NCBI GenBank assembly: GCA_965220245.1
Contig: CBDCPI010000011.1
Location: 124,001-188,000 of the forward strand
From: CBDCPI01 sp965220245
GTDB taxonomy: Bacteria > Chloroflexota > Dehalococcoidia > Lucifugimonadales > UBA3495
Direction: 5' to 3'
Length of the DNA: 64,000 bases
Part shown: positions 1 through 8,598 of the stretch, in pieces
How the letters are laid out: every line of letters starts with the position of its first letter
Numbering within the stretch: the stretch's first letter is position 1
Position numbers and translations under genes: made by a program
Notes under the pieces: generated by a model
Seen by the model: only the letters and a program-made list of their open reading frames with translations
Databases searched by the model: none
What the model was told of the DNA's origin: nothing

Positions 1-1475
1 CCTACAAGAACTACATCGGTGGCCAGTGGGTCGAGTCGGAGTCGGGAGACACCTATCCCATAGCCAATCCGGCCAGCAAAGATACCCTGGTAGGCACCTT
101 CCAAACCTCGAGCGCAGAGGACGCCCTGCGAGCCGCCAAGGCCGCTCAGGAGGCGTTGGCGAGTTGGTCCGGCACCCCGGCGCCGGCCCGGGCTTCGGTG
201 CTGTTTCGAGCGCTGGAAATCTTCCGAACGCAGGCTGAGGACATCGCTCGCACCATCACCATCGAGGAAGGCAAGCCCTTGGCCGACGCTAGAGGTGAGG
301 TGCGGCGGGCGATGAACATCATCGAGTACGCCGCCGGGGAAGGCCGGCGTATGTTCGGCTATACCACGCCTTCCGAGTTGCCCAACACGGTGGCCTACAC
401 CGTCCGGCGGCCCTTGGGCGTGGTCGCAATCATTACTCCTTGGAACTTTCCCATCGCCATCCCGGCGTGGAAAATCGCGCCAGCGTTGATTTGCGGCAAC
501 ACCTTGGTGTTCAAGCCCGCTTCGGGCACCCCCCTCAGCGCCGTCAAGCTCGTAGAAGCCTTCGAGGAGGCCGGGTTGCCTCCCGGAGTGCTCAACCTGG
601 TTACCGGCCCCGGCTCCCGGGTAGGCAACGCCTTGGTAGAGAGCCCGGACGTGCAAGCAATCTCCTTTACCGGGTCCACCGAGATTGGCACCGGCATCTA
701 CGGCCAAGGGGCCCAGTTGTTGAAAAAGGTGCAGTGTGAGATGGGCGGCAAGAACGCCGTCATTCTGCTAGCCGACGCCGACTTGGACAAGGCTTTGGGC
801 GGCATCGTTCAAGGCGCGTTTGGCTCCACCGGCCAGCGTTGCACTGCTACCAGCCGGGTGATCGTTGAAGAGCCTATCTACGACGAGTTCATGGAGCAGC
901 TAATCGACCGCACCAGCAAGCTGAAACTGGGCAACGGACTGGACGAAGACGTAGACGTGTCGCCCCTTTCCAGCCAGTACCAGTTCGACAAGGTGATGGA
1001 GTACATCGGCGTCGGGACCGAAGAAGGGGCCCATTTAGTCTACGGAGGGGGCAGCCCCAGCGGCGGAATCTACGACGAAGGCTACTACACCGAGCCCACA
1101 ATCTTTACCGACGTGGGCCAAGACATGCGCATCGCCCAAGAAGAGATCTTCGGCCCGGTGTTGACGGTGTTCAAAGCTTCCGATCTCGAAGAGGCCATCC
1201 AGATTTCCAACAACGTCAAGTTCGGGCTTTCATCCTCGATTTACACCAAGGACATTACGCAAGCCTTCCAGTACATCAACACCGTAGACGCTGGCATGGT
1301 CCACGTGAACGCCCCTACCCTGGGTGGCGAGGTACACCTGCCCTTTGGCGGCCTCAAAGCGTCGGGCGTCGGCCAGCGGGAGCAGGGTGTCGAGGCGGTG
1401 GACTTCTTCAGCGAGGTAATTACCGTTTACATCGACCATGCCGCCGCTGCCCGGCAGCAAGCCCGGTTTATCTAA
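1..1475 (+). CDS. NAD(P)-dependent aldehyde dehydrogenase (5' end outside window)
   Basis: The frame is already open at the window edge (first full codon at position 3), so the start lies outside; 490 residues are visible, close to a full ALDH. It should oxidise an aldehyde to the acid with NAD(P)+ in the cytosol. Visible landmarks in order are PWNFP, the cofactor-binding KPAS, the FTGST loop, the general base in EMGGKN, the nucleophilic Cys in GQRCTATSR, and EEIFGPV. The GQRCTATSR context recalls 2,5-dioxovalerate (alpha-ketoglutaric semialdehyde) dehydrogenases; that substrate is an inference. It ends in TAA, with a short gap before the convergent DUF2203 gene. Confidence 0.93.
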   Translation, partial: YKNYIGGQWVESESGDTYPIANPASKDTLVGTFQTSSAEDALRAAKAAQEALASWSGTPAPARASVLFRALEIFRTQAEDIARTITIEEGKPLADARGEVRRAMNIIEYAAGEGRRMFGYTTPSELPNTVAYTVRRPLGVVAIITPWNFPIAIPAWKIAPALICGNTLVFKPASGTPLSAVKLVEAFEEAGLPPGVLNLVTGPGSRVGNALVESPDVQAISFTGSTEIGTGIYGQGAQLLKKVQCEMGGKNAVILLADADLDKALGGIVQGAFGSTGQRCTATSRVIVEEPIYDEFMEQLIDRTSKLKLGNGLDEDVDVSPLSSQYQFDKVMEYIGVGTEEGAHLVYGGGSPSGGIYDEGYYTEPTIFTDVGQDMRIAQEEIFGPVLTVFKASDLEEAIQISNNVKFGLSSSIYTKDITQAFQYINTVDAGMVHVNAPTLGGEVHLPFGGLKASGVGQREQGVEAVDFFSEVITVYIDHAAAARQQARFI

Positions 1476-1541
1476 GAAAGTCAGGTCCGGGTTAGCCCAC
1501 AGAGACGAGACTACCTAGACTAGGGTGGGCCCGTTACAGGT

Positions 1542-1949
1542 TCACAGCGGCTTCCGGGAAGCGAATCCCTCGTTGGTGCCGTGCCAGTAGCCGATGCGGT
1601 CCTCGCCGCTGATCCAACACAGGAATATCTCCCTCCCGTCGCGCTCGGACGGGAAGTCCACCAAGCCTTGGCCCAGGTCTCTTACGATGATGCCCCGGTC
1701 GGTGACTTCCTGTATGCCCTGGCGTAGCTGTTCGTTGATAGACTCGATTCTTGTTTGTTGCGATCTGATCTCTTGGTCCTTGCTGGCGGCGCCGTTGCTG
1801 CTGCGCTGCCGCAGCAATTCCAGCAGGCTGGTGTGCCTTTCGGCCAGCTCTTCCCTCAGCGGGGCCAGCCGGGCAAAGGTTTCCTCCAGCCACGGCAGCA
1901 GCGCACTGGCTTCTTCCCAAGTGAAATGGCGTTCTCTCATATGCAACAC
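1542..1949 (-). CDS. DUF2203 family protein
   Basis: Encodes 135 residues. The N-terminus RHFTWEEASALLPWLEETF is a helical segment, followed by a long charged, probably coiled-coil stretch (about residues 25-85). The C-terminus carries IFLCWISGEDRIGYWH followed by EGFASRKPL, the signature of DUF2203, a small conserved family of unknown function. Two starts are possible: Met at 1949 or Met at 1940 (MRERHF), which better fits family N-termini. It converges on the aldehyde dehydrogenase. No function is proposed; the family assignment is fairly secure from the C-terminal motif. Confidence 0.8.
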   Translation of the reverse strand: MLHMRERHFTWEEASALLPWLEETFARLAPLREELAERHTSLLELLRQRSSNGAASKDQEIRSQQTRIESINEQLRQGIQEVTDRGIIVRDLGQGLVDFPSERDGREIFLCWISGEDRIGYWHGTNEGFASRKPL

Positions 1950-2085
1950 CCACTTTAACCTAACCGGCTTGCCGACGCAAAACCTGTACTTTCCGGGTAA
2001 TTGTTCAGACTTGCTGAGGCGAATTGACCGAGAGCCACATCCGCAATGCCAGTGCTAATACCCTCACGACATTCTGCCGCCCAAC

Positions 2086-2255
2086 CGTCATTCCCGCGCA
2101 GGCGGGAATCCAGAAATTCCGAGGACAAAGAACCCTTCGACAAGCTCAGGACAGGCGTAGCTGGCAGAGAATGGTCCTGGATTCCGGCCTTCGCCGGAAT
2201 GACGGGGGAGGGGACAGTTTAGAAACTTGTTCACGTATCAGTAAAAGACCCCAAG
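2086..2255. repeat. dispersed palindromic repeat (ATTCCCGC/ATTCCGGC type), full copy
   Basis: Two palindromes in opposite orientation bracket the element: CATTCCCGCGCAGGCGGGAA at about 2089 and ATTCCGGCCTTCGCCGGAAT at 2181-2200. Between them is CCCTTCGACAAGCTCAGGAC; a tail GACAGTTTAGAAACTT plus ACGTATCAGTAAAAG follows. The tail recurs at 4605-4645 and 49365-49392. No ORF of merit lies in 1950-2373. The layout resembles neisserial dRS3/REP-like repeats. Confidence 0.8.
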
Positions 2256-2373
2256 GTGAAATTATACGAGGCCGAATAGCCCTCCGGTGAATAGCGTACA
2301 ATACCCAACAGAGTTACGAGACGGTTTGAGTAAGTCGACCGGTCTCAATAAGATATAGCGAGCCGATTTAACG

Positions 2374-3225
2374 ATGCAATCCCAAGCCACCGATAAGAAC
2401 TGCTTTCTGGAGGGAGAACCGGTCCTAGTGGTAGACCGGAAAGGGCGGCGGTACTTGGTAACTTTGGCTGGAGAACAGGTCTTCCACAGCCATTTGGGCC
2501 GGCTGCCCCACAATTTGATGATCGGCCATACGGTCGGGGGCTGGTATCGCACGGACAAAGGCCACACGGTGCTAGCGGTGCGGCCCACCCTGGGCGACTT
2601 CGTCCGGGAAATGCCCCGAGGTCCTCAGATCATCTACCCCAAAGACTTGGGGAATATTATAAATCTGGCCGACATATTCCCCGGCGCAACGGTTATCGAG
2701 GGTGGGCTTGGCTCGGGTTCCCTTACGTCGGCGCTCCTCCGGGCGGTTGGCCGCCAAGGCCGGGTCATCACCTACGAGATCGACGAGTCGGTAGTGTCCA
2801 AAGCCATGCTCAACATCAAGAAATTCAACCCGGACCCGGCCAATCTCACGGTGACCATTGCCGACATCTATCAAGGGATCGCCGAAGAGAACGTGGACCG
2901 GGTGGTGCTGGATGTCCCGGAACCCTGGCAAGCCGTCGCAACCGTAGGCGATGCTCTGGTGATGGGCGGAATCCTGTTGAGCTTTCTTCCCACGGTTTTA
3001 CAGGTGCATCAGCTCGTGATGGAGCTGGAAAGGGACACCAGGTTTCAATTGGTGGAAACGGTGGAGACCCTTCTGCGCCCGTGGCACGTCACCCAGCGCA
3101 GCGTGCGGCCCGCCCACCGCATGGTGGCCCACAGCGGCTTTTTGACCACTGCGGTGCGGTGCCAAGCCCGGGCAGCACCGTTGAGGCCGACATCAAATGC
3201 AGTGGACGCAGCGGAAGAGGCTTGA
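2374..3225 (+). CDS. trmI: tRNA (adenine-58-N1)-methyltransferase, TrmI family
   Basis: Encodes 283 residues. SAM-dependent methylation of A58 in the T-loop of tRNA by a homotetramer is the family role. The N-terminal beta domain includes GEPVLVVDRKGRRY. SAM motif I is EGGLGSGSLTSALL (about residues 110-123), the acidic ribose-binding motif is ITYEIDE, the catalytic motif is VLDVPEPW, and the C-terminus RPWHVTQRSVRP followed by HRMVAHSGFL is diagnostic. The ATG at 2374 has no obvious Shine-Dalgarno sequence, but the homology-bearing region begins just after it. The last ~20 residues are low-complexity. It converges on the MidA-like gene. Confidence 0.9.
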   Translation: MQSQATDKNCFLEGEPVLVVDRKGRRYLVTLAGEQVFHSHLGRLPHNLMIGHTVGGWYRTDKGHTVLAVRPTLGDFVREMPRGPQIIYPKDLGNIINLADIFPGATVIEGGLGSGSLTSALLRAVGRQGRVITYEIDESVVSKAMLNIKKFNPDPANLTVTIADIYQGIAEENVDRVVLDVPEPWQAVATVGDALVMGGILLSFLPTVLQVHQLVMELERDTRFQLVETVETLLRPWHVTQRSVRPAHRMVAHSGFLTTAVRCQARAAPLRPTSNAVDAAEEA

Positions 3226-3281
3226 CCTAACCGCTCTCGGCGCCCTTCACTCCGGGGTGGCTGTCCCGAACAGGCTGCCTT

Positions 3282-4541
3282 CTATGGACCAGGCATCGGG
3301 GGCCAGGCATCAGGCCACGGCATCTCCGTCAAAGGCTGTGTTCCCGGGTAACGGCCCTCCAGCAACGACAGGTGCTGGGGAGTCAATAGGGGCACTGGCA
3401 GCAGTTCGACCAATTCCGCGGCATCGTCAGAGCCTTTGAACCCCCACAGTTCGGACGGCGCGACGTTTTTGCTTTGTGCCAGGACCCCAAAGTCGCCAAG
3501 ACCCCCCAGGCGGGCCAAGTCTAGCATACCGGCCCGGTTGGCCTGCGCCGCGTATTGGGGCAGCCCTAACCGGGCGAGGCGCCGTTGCATCGAGCCCAAC
3601 CCCAGTTGGTGCAGAAACTGGCCTTGGCGCGCGAATCCCAGAAGTTCCAGGGAATTCCTCCGCCCGGCATCAACCACCGAGGTAAAGTCCACGTGGGCTG
3701 TAATGTCTTGGCGCCCAATGTACCGCAGCGGGGAGTCGAGCTGCGCGTGCCGGTAGTAAGTGGTCAGGGCACCTCGAAACCGCCGCTCCGGCGAGTAGAG
3801 TTCTTGGGCCGGATGCCCGTAGTCGACCGTGAGAACGAACCCTCTCTCCAGTGCCTGGGCCGTCTCTTCAACCCAAGGTCCCAAGCCCAGATTGATCTCG
3901 GCGGTCTGCCCCTCCCGTAACTCAATCCCTAGGGCGTCCAAACGCTCGGCCAATTGGGAGGAAGACGGCCTTCCCAGGCAGGTGTGCAGGCCCTCCTTAT
4001 TCCTAGTGACATAGACTTCCCGCAGTCCGTCTCGTCCCATCTTGACCTGATGGACCGGAAAAGAGTCCAAGTATTCGTTGGAGAGAACGCAGCCGACTAC
4101 CCCTTTGCAGGGTAACCCCGAGGCGGTGACCCGGGATGCGCGATGGGTGACGTTGCTCTCAGCTAGGCTCTCCTCCGCTCCGGCGCTGGTGTGGCGGTCC
4201 ACGCAGAGGTAGCGCAGGGTGTGGGCAAACCGGTCGGGCAGATGTTCCGAGGCGGCAATTATGTCCCGGCACAAGACCCCGTTGCCAGCCCCCAACTCAA
4301 CCACGGTGAACGGTCCCGGACTGTCCAACAGACGCCACATTTGAAATAGCTGCACCGCCAAAAGGGCGCCGAACACCGGGTGTACCTGGGGGCTGGTGTA
4401 GAAGTCGCCGGCTGCTCCAATGGGCTCTCCCGAGACGTAGTAGCCCCCCTGCGGCCAGAAGAGCGCCACTTCCATGAATTCGGCAAAAGTGATGGCTCCC
4501 CGCTGGTCTATGCGACGGTGTATCTCGGCTTCGGCAGTCAT
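3282..4541 (-). CDS. class I SAM-dependent methyltransferase, MidA/NDUFAF7 (DUF185) family
   Basis: Encodes 419 residues from Met at 4541. The N-terminus MTAEAEIHRRIDQRGAITFA followed by EFMEVALFWPQGGYY is the hallmark opening of the MidA/NDUFAF7 family, a protein-arginine methyltransferase in mitochondria (complex I assembly) of undefined role in most bacteria. SAM motif I is VVELGAGNGVLCRDI. GGYYVSGEPIGAAGDFYTSP and VDYGHPAQELYSPERR are other family blocks. The frame stays open to an ATG at 4592, but those extra 17 codons lie in repeat-derived sequence, so 4541 is preferred. It is convergent with trmI. Confidence 0.85.
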   Translation of the reverse strand: MTAEAEIHRRIDQRGAITFAEFMEVALFWPQGGYYVSGEPIGAAGDFYTSPQVHPVFGALLAVQLFQMWRLLDSPGPFTVVELGAGNGVLCRDIIAASEHLPDRFAHTLRYLCVDRHTSAGAEESLAESNVTHRASRVTASGLPCKGVVGCVLSNEYLDSFPVHQVKMGRDGLREVYVTRNKEGLHTCLGRPSSSQLAERLDALGIELREGQTAEINLGLGPWVEETAQALERGFVLTVDYGHPAQELYSPERRFRGALTTYYRHAQLDSPLRYIGRQDITAHVDFTSVVDAGRRNSLELLGFARQGQFLHQLGLGSMQRRLARLGLPQYAAQANRAGMLDLARLGGLGDFGVLAQSKNVAPSELWGFKGSDDAAELVELLPVPLLTPQHLSLLEGRYPGTQPLTEMPWPDAWPPMPGP

Positions 4542-4592
4542 TGGAGATAAGCGTTGACTCGCTGTATGCCCGGCTATATTATCTATTTTCAT

Positions 4593-4683
4593 AATAATGA
4601 CAGGGGAGGGGACAGTTTAGAAACTTATTCAAGTATCAGTAAAAGGTATCCGGCGAGGCCCCGTCAAGGGACCCCGCCGGATA
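4593..4683. repeat. repeat tail fragment plus hairpin
   Basis: The stretch GACAGTTTAGAAACTTATTC with AAGTATCAGTAAAAG matches the 3' tail of the 2086-2255 repeat without its palindromic head, so it is a partial copy. Immediately after, TATCCGGCG (4647-4655) can pair with CGCCGGATA (4675-4683), a 9-bp stem that may act as a transcription terminator between the MidA-like gene and the DsrE operon; there is no clear U-tract. Nothing else was recognised up to 4790. Confidence 0.6.
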
Positions 4684-4790
4684 GTTGCCGGTTGGATAGA
4701 TTGCGCCGAAGGGACCGGGGTCCCGGTAACTCGGGTTATTTGGTAGTCCGATTACCGGGTAGCCAGTGCCCGGGTTGTTAGTGGGTTATC

Positions 4791-5174
4791 CTACCAATGC
4801 CAAATGGCGTCGTGGGAGTCGAAAAGGTCGGCCAAATCACTTTGGCTGATTAGCTGTAAACCTTCGGCCAACTCCTCAGGCCGTATCCCCCGGTCCGCCA
4901 CGTCCTCCTGCACGGCATAAGTGGGCACCCCCGCACTGATGAGGTTTACCACATCGGCGTCGAGGGTGGGCGGAACGTCCAGAGACACGTCGCCGAACTT
5001 GAGGCCGCTGGCGTCTTGGCCCATGACCCCGTAGTTCACTGCGTTGCTGCGCAGCAGGATAGAAATGTCGGCTCCGGCATTCTTGATCATGTGAGTCAAC
5101 CACAGGATGGTGTCGTCCTGTTCTTCGATGGTGCCGTGATAAGCCCGCTCCACAACCGACAAAATCTTCGCCAT
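4791..5174 (-). CDS. DsrE-fold protein, third gene of a three-gene operon, lacks cysteine
   Basis: Encodes 127 residues in the DsrE/DsrF/TusBCD fold: an N-terminal beta strand MAKILSVVERAYHG, a helix with WLTHMIKNAGADI, and the C-terminal DVADRGIRPEELAEGLQLIS. Such proteins form heterohexamers that relay persulfide sulfur. This subunit has no cysteine; at the position of the usual reactive Cys before xxRGI it has QEDVADRGI. A GGAGAG Shine-Dalgarno sequence sits upstream of 5174, and the gap to the previous gene is 9 bases. It is most likely a structural partner of the Cys-bearing neighbour (inference). Confidence 0.75.
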   Translation of the reverse strand: MAKILSVVERAYHGTIEEQDDTILWLTHMIKNAGADISILLRSNAVNYGVMGQDASGLKFGDVSLDVPPTLDADVVNLISAGVPTYAVQEDVADRGIRPEELAEGLQLISQSDLADLFDSHDAIWHW

Positions 5175-5183
5175 GGTTCTCTC

Positions 5184-5573
5184 CTATCTGGCGCCCATGA
5201 TCAGGGTATTGTCACTTTCACCAGACCATTTCAAGAGGTCCGGAGGCCCGCCGCGGCGCGCGCCCTCGATCCAGTCCCCGGCGCCCCGCTCGTCGACACA
5301 CATGCCGCAGTTGATCCAATCGACTTTCCCCGTGGCCAGCAGACCGGCAACGAAGTTGGCGGTGGTGGGATGGTCTTGCTCCTCCACCGAGGTCCCTTTT
5401 ACGGGATTGGGGTGGGGTTTCTGTTCCTTCATCGTCATACTCACCGCCCCCTCGTAAGCAAACACGTTTACCGTGTGGCCCTTGCGGACGGCGGCGTCGG
5501 CAATTCTAAGGGCGCTGGTGGTAGTACCTGATTCGTAAGGAGAGTCCATCAACGCAATAGTCAAGGTAGCCAT
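5184..5573 (-). CDS. DsrE-family protein, the Cys-bearing subunit
   Basis: Encodes 129 residues. The opening ATLTIALMDSPYESGTTTSA and the glycine-rich start are DsrE-like. The segment VDWINCGMCVDERGAGDWIE holds Cys89 and Cys92; Cys92, or its neighbour, sits where DsrE/TusD proteins carry the sulfur-accepting Cys. A strong AGGAGGAG ribosome binding site lies before ATG 5573. The genes on both sides are its paralogues, so the trio probably builds one complex analogous to DsrEFH or TusBCD. No dsrC/tusE or dsrAB is in the window, so a role in sulfur relay is only inferred. Confidence 0.78.
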   Translation of the reverse strand: MATLTIALMDSPYESGTTTSALRIADAAVRKGHTVNVFAYEGAVSMTMKEQKPHPNPVKGTSVEEQDHPTTANFVAGLLATGKVDWINCGMCVDERGAGDWIEGARRGGPPDLLKWSGESDNTLIMGAR

Positions 5574-5601
5574 GTTCTCCTCCTACTCCACGGCTTGGAG
5601 A

Positions 5602-5958
5602 TTAATGCCAGACGATCTTAACGTCTGGCTGCACCAGTTGGTCTACCAGATTGTCCACGCTGGAGACAGTCACGCCCTCGGCCAACGCAGTGGTAGAGAT
5701 TCCCCTTTCCCGCAGAGAGAAATCATCGGCTTCCACCTGCACCGACGGGGCCTCCTGCCTTAACGCAGTCAGTGGGTTGTTTTTCACGTTGTCCCGGGCG
5801 CAGAACACGCCATTCTGGATAAGAAACAAAGTAACCCGGTTTCCTTTAGATACTAGGTCACCAGCCATCTGGTACATGTAGGTAGTGTCGCTATACTCGA
5901 AAGGGTCCCTAGATTCGATTAACAAGTAGGCGGCCAACTCTTGCCTCCCTGATGCCAT
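5602..5958 (-). CDS. DsrE-fold protein, first gene of the operon
   Basis: Encodes 118 residues. ELAAYLLIESRDPFEYSDTT, the helix MYQMAGDLVSKGNRVTLFLI and DDFSLRERGISTTALAEGV match the DsrE fold. The only Cys lies in VFCARDN, in the mid-protein loop, not at the usual position before FSLRERGI, where Asp is found instead. The gene is upstream of the two other DsrE-like genes with a 28-base gap and should share their transcript. No Shine-Dalgarno sequence is evident before ATG 5958. It is probably a non-catalytic or accessory subunit of the putative DsrEFH-like heteromer. Confidence 0.72.
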   Translation of the reverse strand: MASGRQELAAYLLIESRDPFEYSDTTYMYQMAGDLVSKGNRVTLFLIQNGVFCARDNVKNNPLTALRQEAPSVQVEADDFSLRERGISTTALAEGVTVSSVDNLVDQLVQPDVKIVWH

Positions 5959-6189
5959 TTCGCCAAGACCAGACCGTGACCCGGCACTCTCAACCTCTTC
6001 ATCCCAGCCTTCTCCCCGAGGGAGAAGGAGCTAGATTCGCTCACAAAACCTTAGCCCGAGCGGGCAAATTATAGCACACGCCCTTGTTTCTTAGTAAGGA
6101 GCGGGCTAGAACCCCAGGGGAATTGCATCTTAATTCCGCAGGGTACCGGACTTCCCCGCCAGGGCGGACTGGCGCCCAACCCCGTCATC

Positions 6190-6440
6190 GCCATGAAAAT
6201 ACCCAACTCGTCATTCCCGCGCAGGCGGGAATCCAGAAATTCTAGGCACAAGGACCGCTACTGGCCTGTCCTGAGCTTGTCGAAGGGTTAGTAAGATCCT
6301 GTCCCGCTTTCGCGGGAGTGACGGTTGGGGACTGGCCGCCATTTTCATCCGCATACGTGGCTTTCACAAAGCCATCCGCAGCGAGTTACCTTTCTTCTCT
6401 TGGCGTTTCTGGATTCCGGCTTTCGCCGGAAAGACGGTGT
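6190..6440. repeat. dispersed palindromic repeat cluster
   Basis: Starting at ATGAAAATACCCAACTCGTC, it carries the ATTCCCGCGCAGGCGGGAAT palindrome at 6213, the GCTTGTCGAAGGGTT motif, a CCCGCTTTCGCGGGAGTGAC palindrome at 6303, then GGCCGCCATTTTCATCCGCA and a final ATTCCGGCTTTCGCCGGAAA palindrome at 6415. The first ~190 bases recur, inverted and diverged, at 14606-14790. This explains most of the gene-free stretch 5959-6695; no protein gene was recognised there. Confidence 0.75.
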
Positions 6441-6591
6441 CAGCGGACCGGAACGTCATACCATAATTTCTTTGACAAGCGATATAAAACGCGATTGCCC
6501 TGGGCGGGGCGGCCCGGAATTGCTTGTTTTTGCGAATTATCGCATTTTTGCTGGGTCATCTATTACATACCTAGACGATTGCAAAGTCAGT

Positions 6592-6660
6592 CAGTCCCTT
6601 TTCTTTGTCACCCTGAGCGCAGCGAAGGGTCTCTCCACTGTAGCTGAGATTCTTCGCTCC
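6592..6660. repeat. truncated half of the CAGGG-ended inverted-repeat element
   Basis: CAGTCCCTTTTCTTTGTCAC followed by CCTGAGCGCAGCGAAGGGTC matches the left half of the elements at 27080 and 23730, but no matching right terminus follows, so this copy is a decayed or half element. It abuts the secreted-protein gene that starts at 6696. Confidence 0.55.
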
Positions 6661-6695
6661 GCCAGGTCAAGCCATAAAGAGAGGCGATTCATCGT

Positions 6696-7796
6696 ATGCT
6701 AACTGCGGTGCAAAAGTTTCTAGTCCTCGCAGCCATTCTTGGCGCGATGGGGCTTGTGGCCGTTCTCCTCATGCCAGTGGCTTATGCGGGCGACCTGAGC
6801 GGGGTCAGCCTGACGATGAGCGATTCCAGGCCGGGCGCAGCCGGTAGCAGCCACCAGTTCGGCTTTACGCCCGCCGAAACGACGGAAACGATACTCGGCG
6901 TCAAGTTCGAGTACTGCTTGAGCGCCGCCAGCGCTTGCACGGTTCCCCCCGGCCTCAATACCACCGGCGCCACACTCTCCGCCAACCTCCTCGATGGTTC
7001 CACTGTCAACGCTTTCGCCGTTTGGACCATCGACGTGGCTACTAATGGCGTCATAAACGTCACCGACGCCACCGGCGTCATCGGGGCCACTGCTCAAACC
7101 ATCGCCATCTCCGGGATAACCAACGCCGGCAACGCAGCAGATGCCACGGCGACGATTTTCTACGTCAGGACAACCACCTACAGCGATGAAACCACCCTGA
7201 GTGATGCCAACGAAATCGACGGCGGAGCTCTCGCCAGCGCCTTCGTCCCGCGAATTATGGTGTCGGCGAGGCAGGACGCCATGCTGAACCTCACCGTCGC
7301 GGCCGTTGGCGATAGCACAACGATAGGAGGCAGCCAGGCGACGACGGGACTGTCAACCGCGACCGAACTGGCCTTCGGCACTTTCAAGCCGCTGGGAACC
7401 AGCGACGCTGAGCCCCTATTTCTGGCGCACGACGTCACGGTCAGCACCAACACCGCAGGCGGATACAGCGTAACCGTCGCCAGCGGCGGCGCTAACCCCT
7501 TGGAGCTGGATGGCGGCGGCGGGTCGATAGCGTATGTTTCCAATGCCACCACGTGGAATGATGCCGCGACGGTTGGGTTTGGAATTACGGCCAAGGACGG
7601 TGGCGCTCCCGCGGCGTTCAGCAGCGGCTTGACCTACTTCTCGGCGCCCGTCGATACTCCATTGGTCGTGGCCCAGAGCAACGCTCCGGTCACCGCGCAA
7701 GAGACCAAGGTGGCCTTCCGCGTTCAGGTCCAGCCCACCCTCCCGCAGGGCGATTACACGGGGACCCTGACTTATACCCTGCTGACCAATTTCTGA
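6696..7796 (+). CDS. secreted beta-rich surface protein of unknown function
   Basis: Encodes 366 residues. The first ~31 residues are a signal peptide: hydrophobic core VLAAILGAMGLVAVLLMPVA, then YAGDL with probable cleavage after A-Y-A. The remainder is rich in Thr, Ala, Gly and Ser, low in Lys, and looks like repeated beta-sandwich material. The C-terminus QPTLPQGDYTGTLTYTLLTN resembles the closing strand of extracellular 'WxL/spore-coat-like' domains seen in Gram-positive and CPR secreted proteins. There is no C-terminal anchor. Two Cys in FEYCLSAASACTV could form a disulfide. It is a stand-alone gene; function unknown, and secretion is the only firm inference. Confidence 0.75.
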   Translation: MLTAVQKFLVLAAILGAMGLVAVLLMPVAYAGDLSGVSLTMSDSRPGAAGSSHQFGFTPAETTETILGVKFEYCLSAASACTVPPGLNTTGATLSANLLDGSTVNAFAVWTIDVATNGVINVTDATGVIGATAQTIAISGITNAGNAADATATIFYVRTTTYSDETTLSDANEIDGGALASAFVPRIMVSARQDAMLNLTVAAVGDSTTIGGSQATTGLSTATELAFGTFKPLGTSDAEPLFLAHDVTVSTNTAGGYSVTVASGGANPLELDGGGGSIAYVSNATTWNDAATVGFGITAKDGGAPAAFSSGLTYFSAPVDTPLVVAQSNAPVTAQETKVAFRVQVQPTLPQGDYTGTLTYTLLTNF

Positions 7797-7930
7797 GACG
7801 CAGGCCACCACCGGGCTTCTGGTGTACGTCCAGACCACCGCATCGCTGGTGAATAGCCTCCATGAGACTACTCCGAGACTGCTCCGTTAAAGGGCTGTCG
7901 TCCGGTGGGTGACCGGCGGCTCAAGACTTT

Positions 7931-7962
7931 CTCTCCGTAACGGCCCAAGGGGATGCGGGACA
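7931..7962. repeat. 32-base scar copied from the SDR gene at 8599
   Basis: CTCTCCGTAACGGCCCAAGG and the following GGATGCGGGACA match 8701-8732, inside the SDR gene, at 31 of 32 positions. It lies between the secreted-protein gene and Uma2, outside any gene. This looks like the remnant of a duplicated SDR gene. The rest of 7797-7981 shows nothing recognised. Confidence 0.6.
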
Positions 7963-7981
7963 TATCGCGCTGGGCGTGGAG

Positions 7982-8548
7982 TTAGCGCCTGCGGCGGAAC
8001 AGGCGCCACACGGGAATGGTGAAACCGGGAAGCAAGTCGCCGCCGTCGAGGATGTCATCCTCGCCGAGGACTACCGGGGGTTCGCCGAGGCGGTATCTGG
8101 TGACGGTTGTAGTTTCCGGGTTGGCTACCCATGCTTCCTGGGAACCGTAGCTAAGCCACATCGCGGCTTTGGCGGCCATTTCGGGGTTGGAGTTGCTGGG
8201 CGACTTGACTTCGACGGCGAGGTCGGGGGCCAACTCCGGGTAGCCTTGCGTTCCTTCCGGGATGCGGCCCGGCGCAATCCAGACCACGTCGGCGGCGCGC
8301 ACAGTGTCGGGGTAGCGGTCCAGCAGATAGCCGGGTTCGCCGGCGCCGACGCTGCCGTAGTCGTTGGCGTCGGCCCAATTGCCGATAGTCGTAGTAATTC
8401 TTCCCACTGCTATACGATGCGTGTCCGCTGTAGGCATTTTTTCAACCAGTACTCCCCGGATGAGCTCGTACCGCTTGCCATCGCGGGGCATTAGCAGCAG
8501 TTCGTCGGCGGTTAGCAGTTTCTTTGTGGTAGTCATCTGGCGTCGCAT
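7982..8548 (-). CDS. Uma2 family (DUF820) putative endonuclease
   Basis: Encodes 188 residues. The N-terminus KLLTADELLLMPRDGKRYEL followed by IRGVLVEKMP is the typical Uma2 opening. The PD-(D/E)XK-like core is RAADVVWIAPGR (Asp87), then PDLAVEVKSPSNS with Asp109, Glu113 and Lys115. The family is usually annotated as a Uma2 endonuclease; its biological role is not settled and it is commonly multi-copy in mobile contexts. Met5 at 8536 is an alternative start. It sits between SDR-derived scars, suggesting insertion. A second, distant Uma2 lies at 52660. Confidence 0.88.
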   Translation of the reverse strand: MRRQMTTTKKLLTADELLLMPRDGKRYELIRGVLVEKMPTADTHRIAVGRITTTIGNWADANDYGSVGAGEPGYLLDRYPDTVRAADVVWIAPGRIPEGTQGYPELAPDLAVEVKSPSNSNPEMAAKAAMWLSYGSQEAWVANPETTTVTRYRLGEPPVVLGEDDILDGGDLLPGFTIPVWRLFRRRR

Positions 8549-8598
8549 CAGTCCGGTAGTTTATCCGTGGTATTTTATCCGTGGAGACTGATTTTATT

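Noticed and set aside
2086..2255. Palindromic repeats as a CRISPR array
   Set aside because: Repeat units are single, widely scattered and of different lengths; there is no regular repeat-spacer pattern or cas gene in the window.
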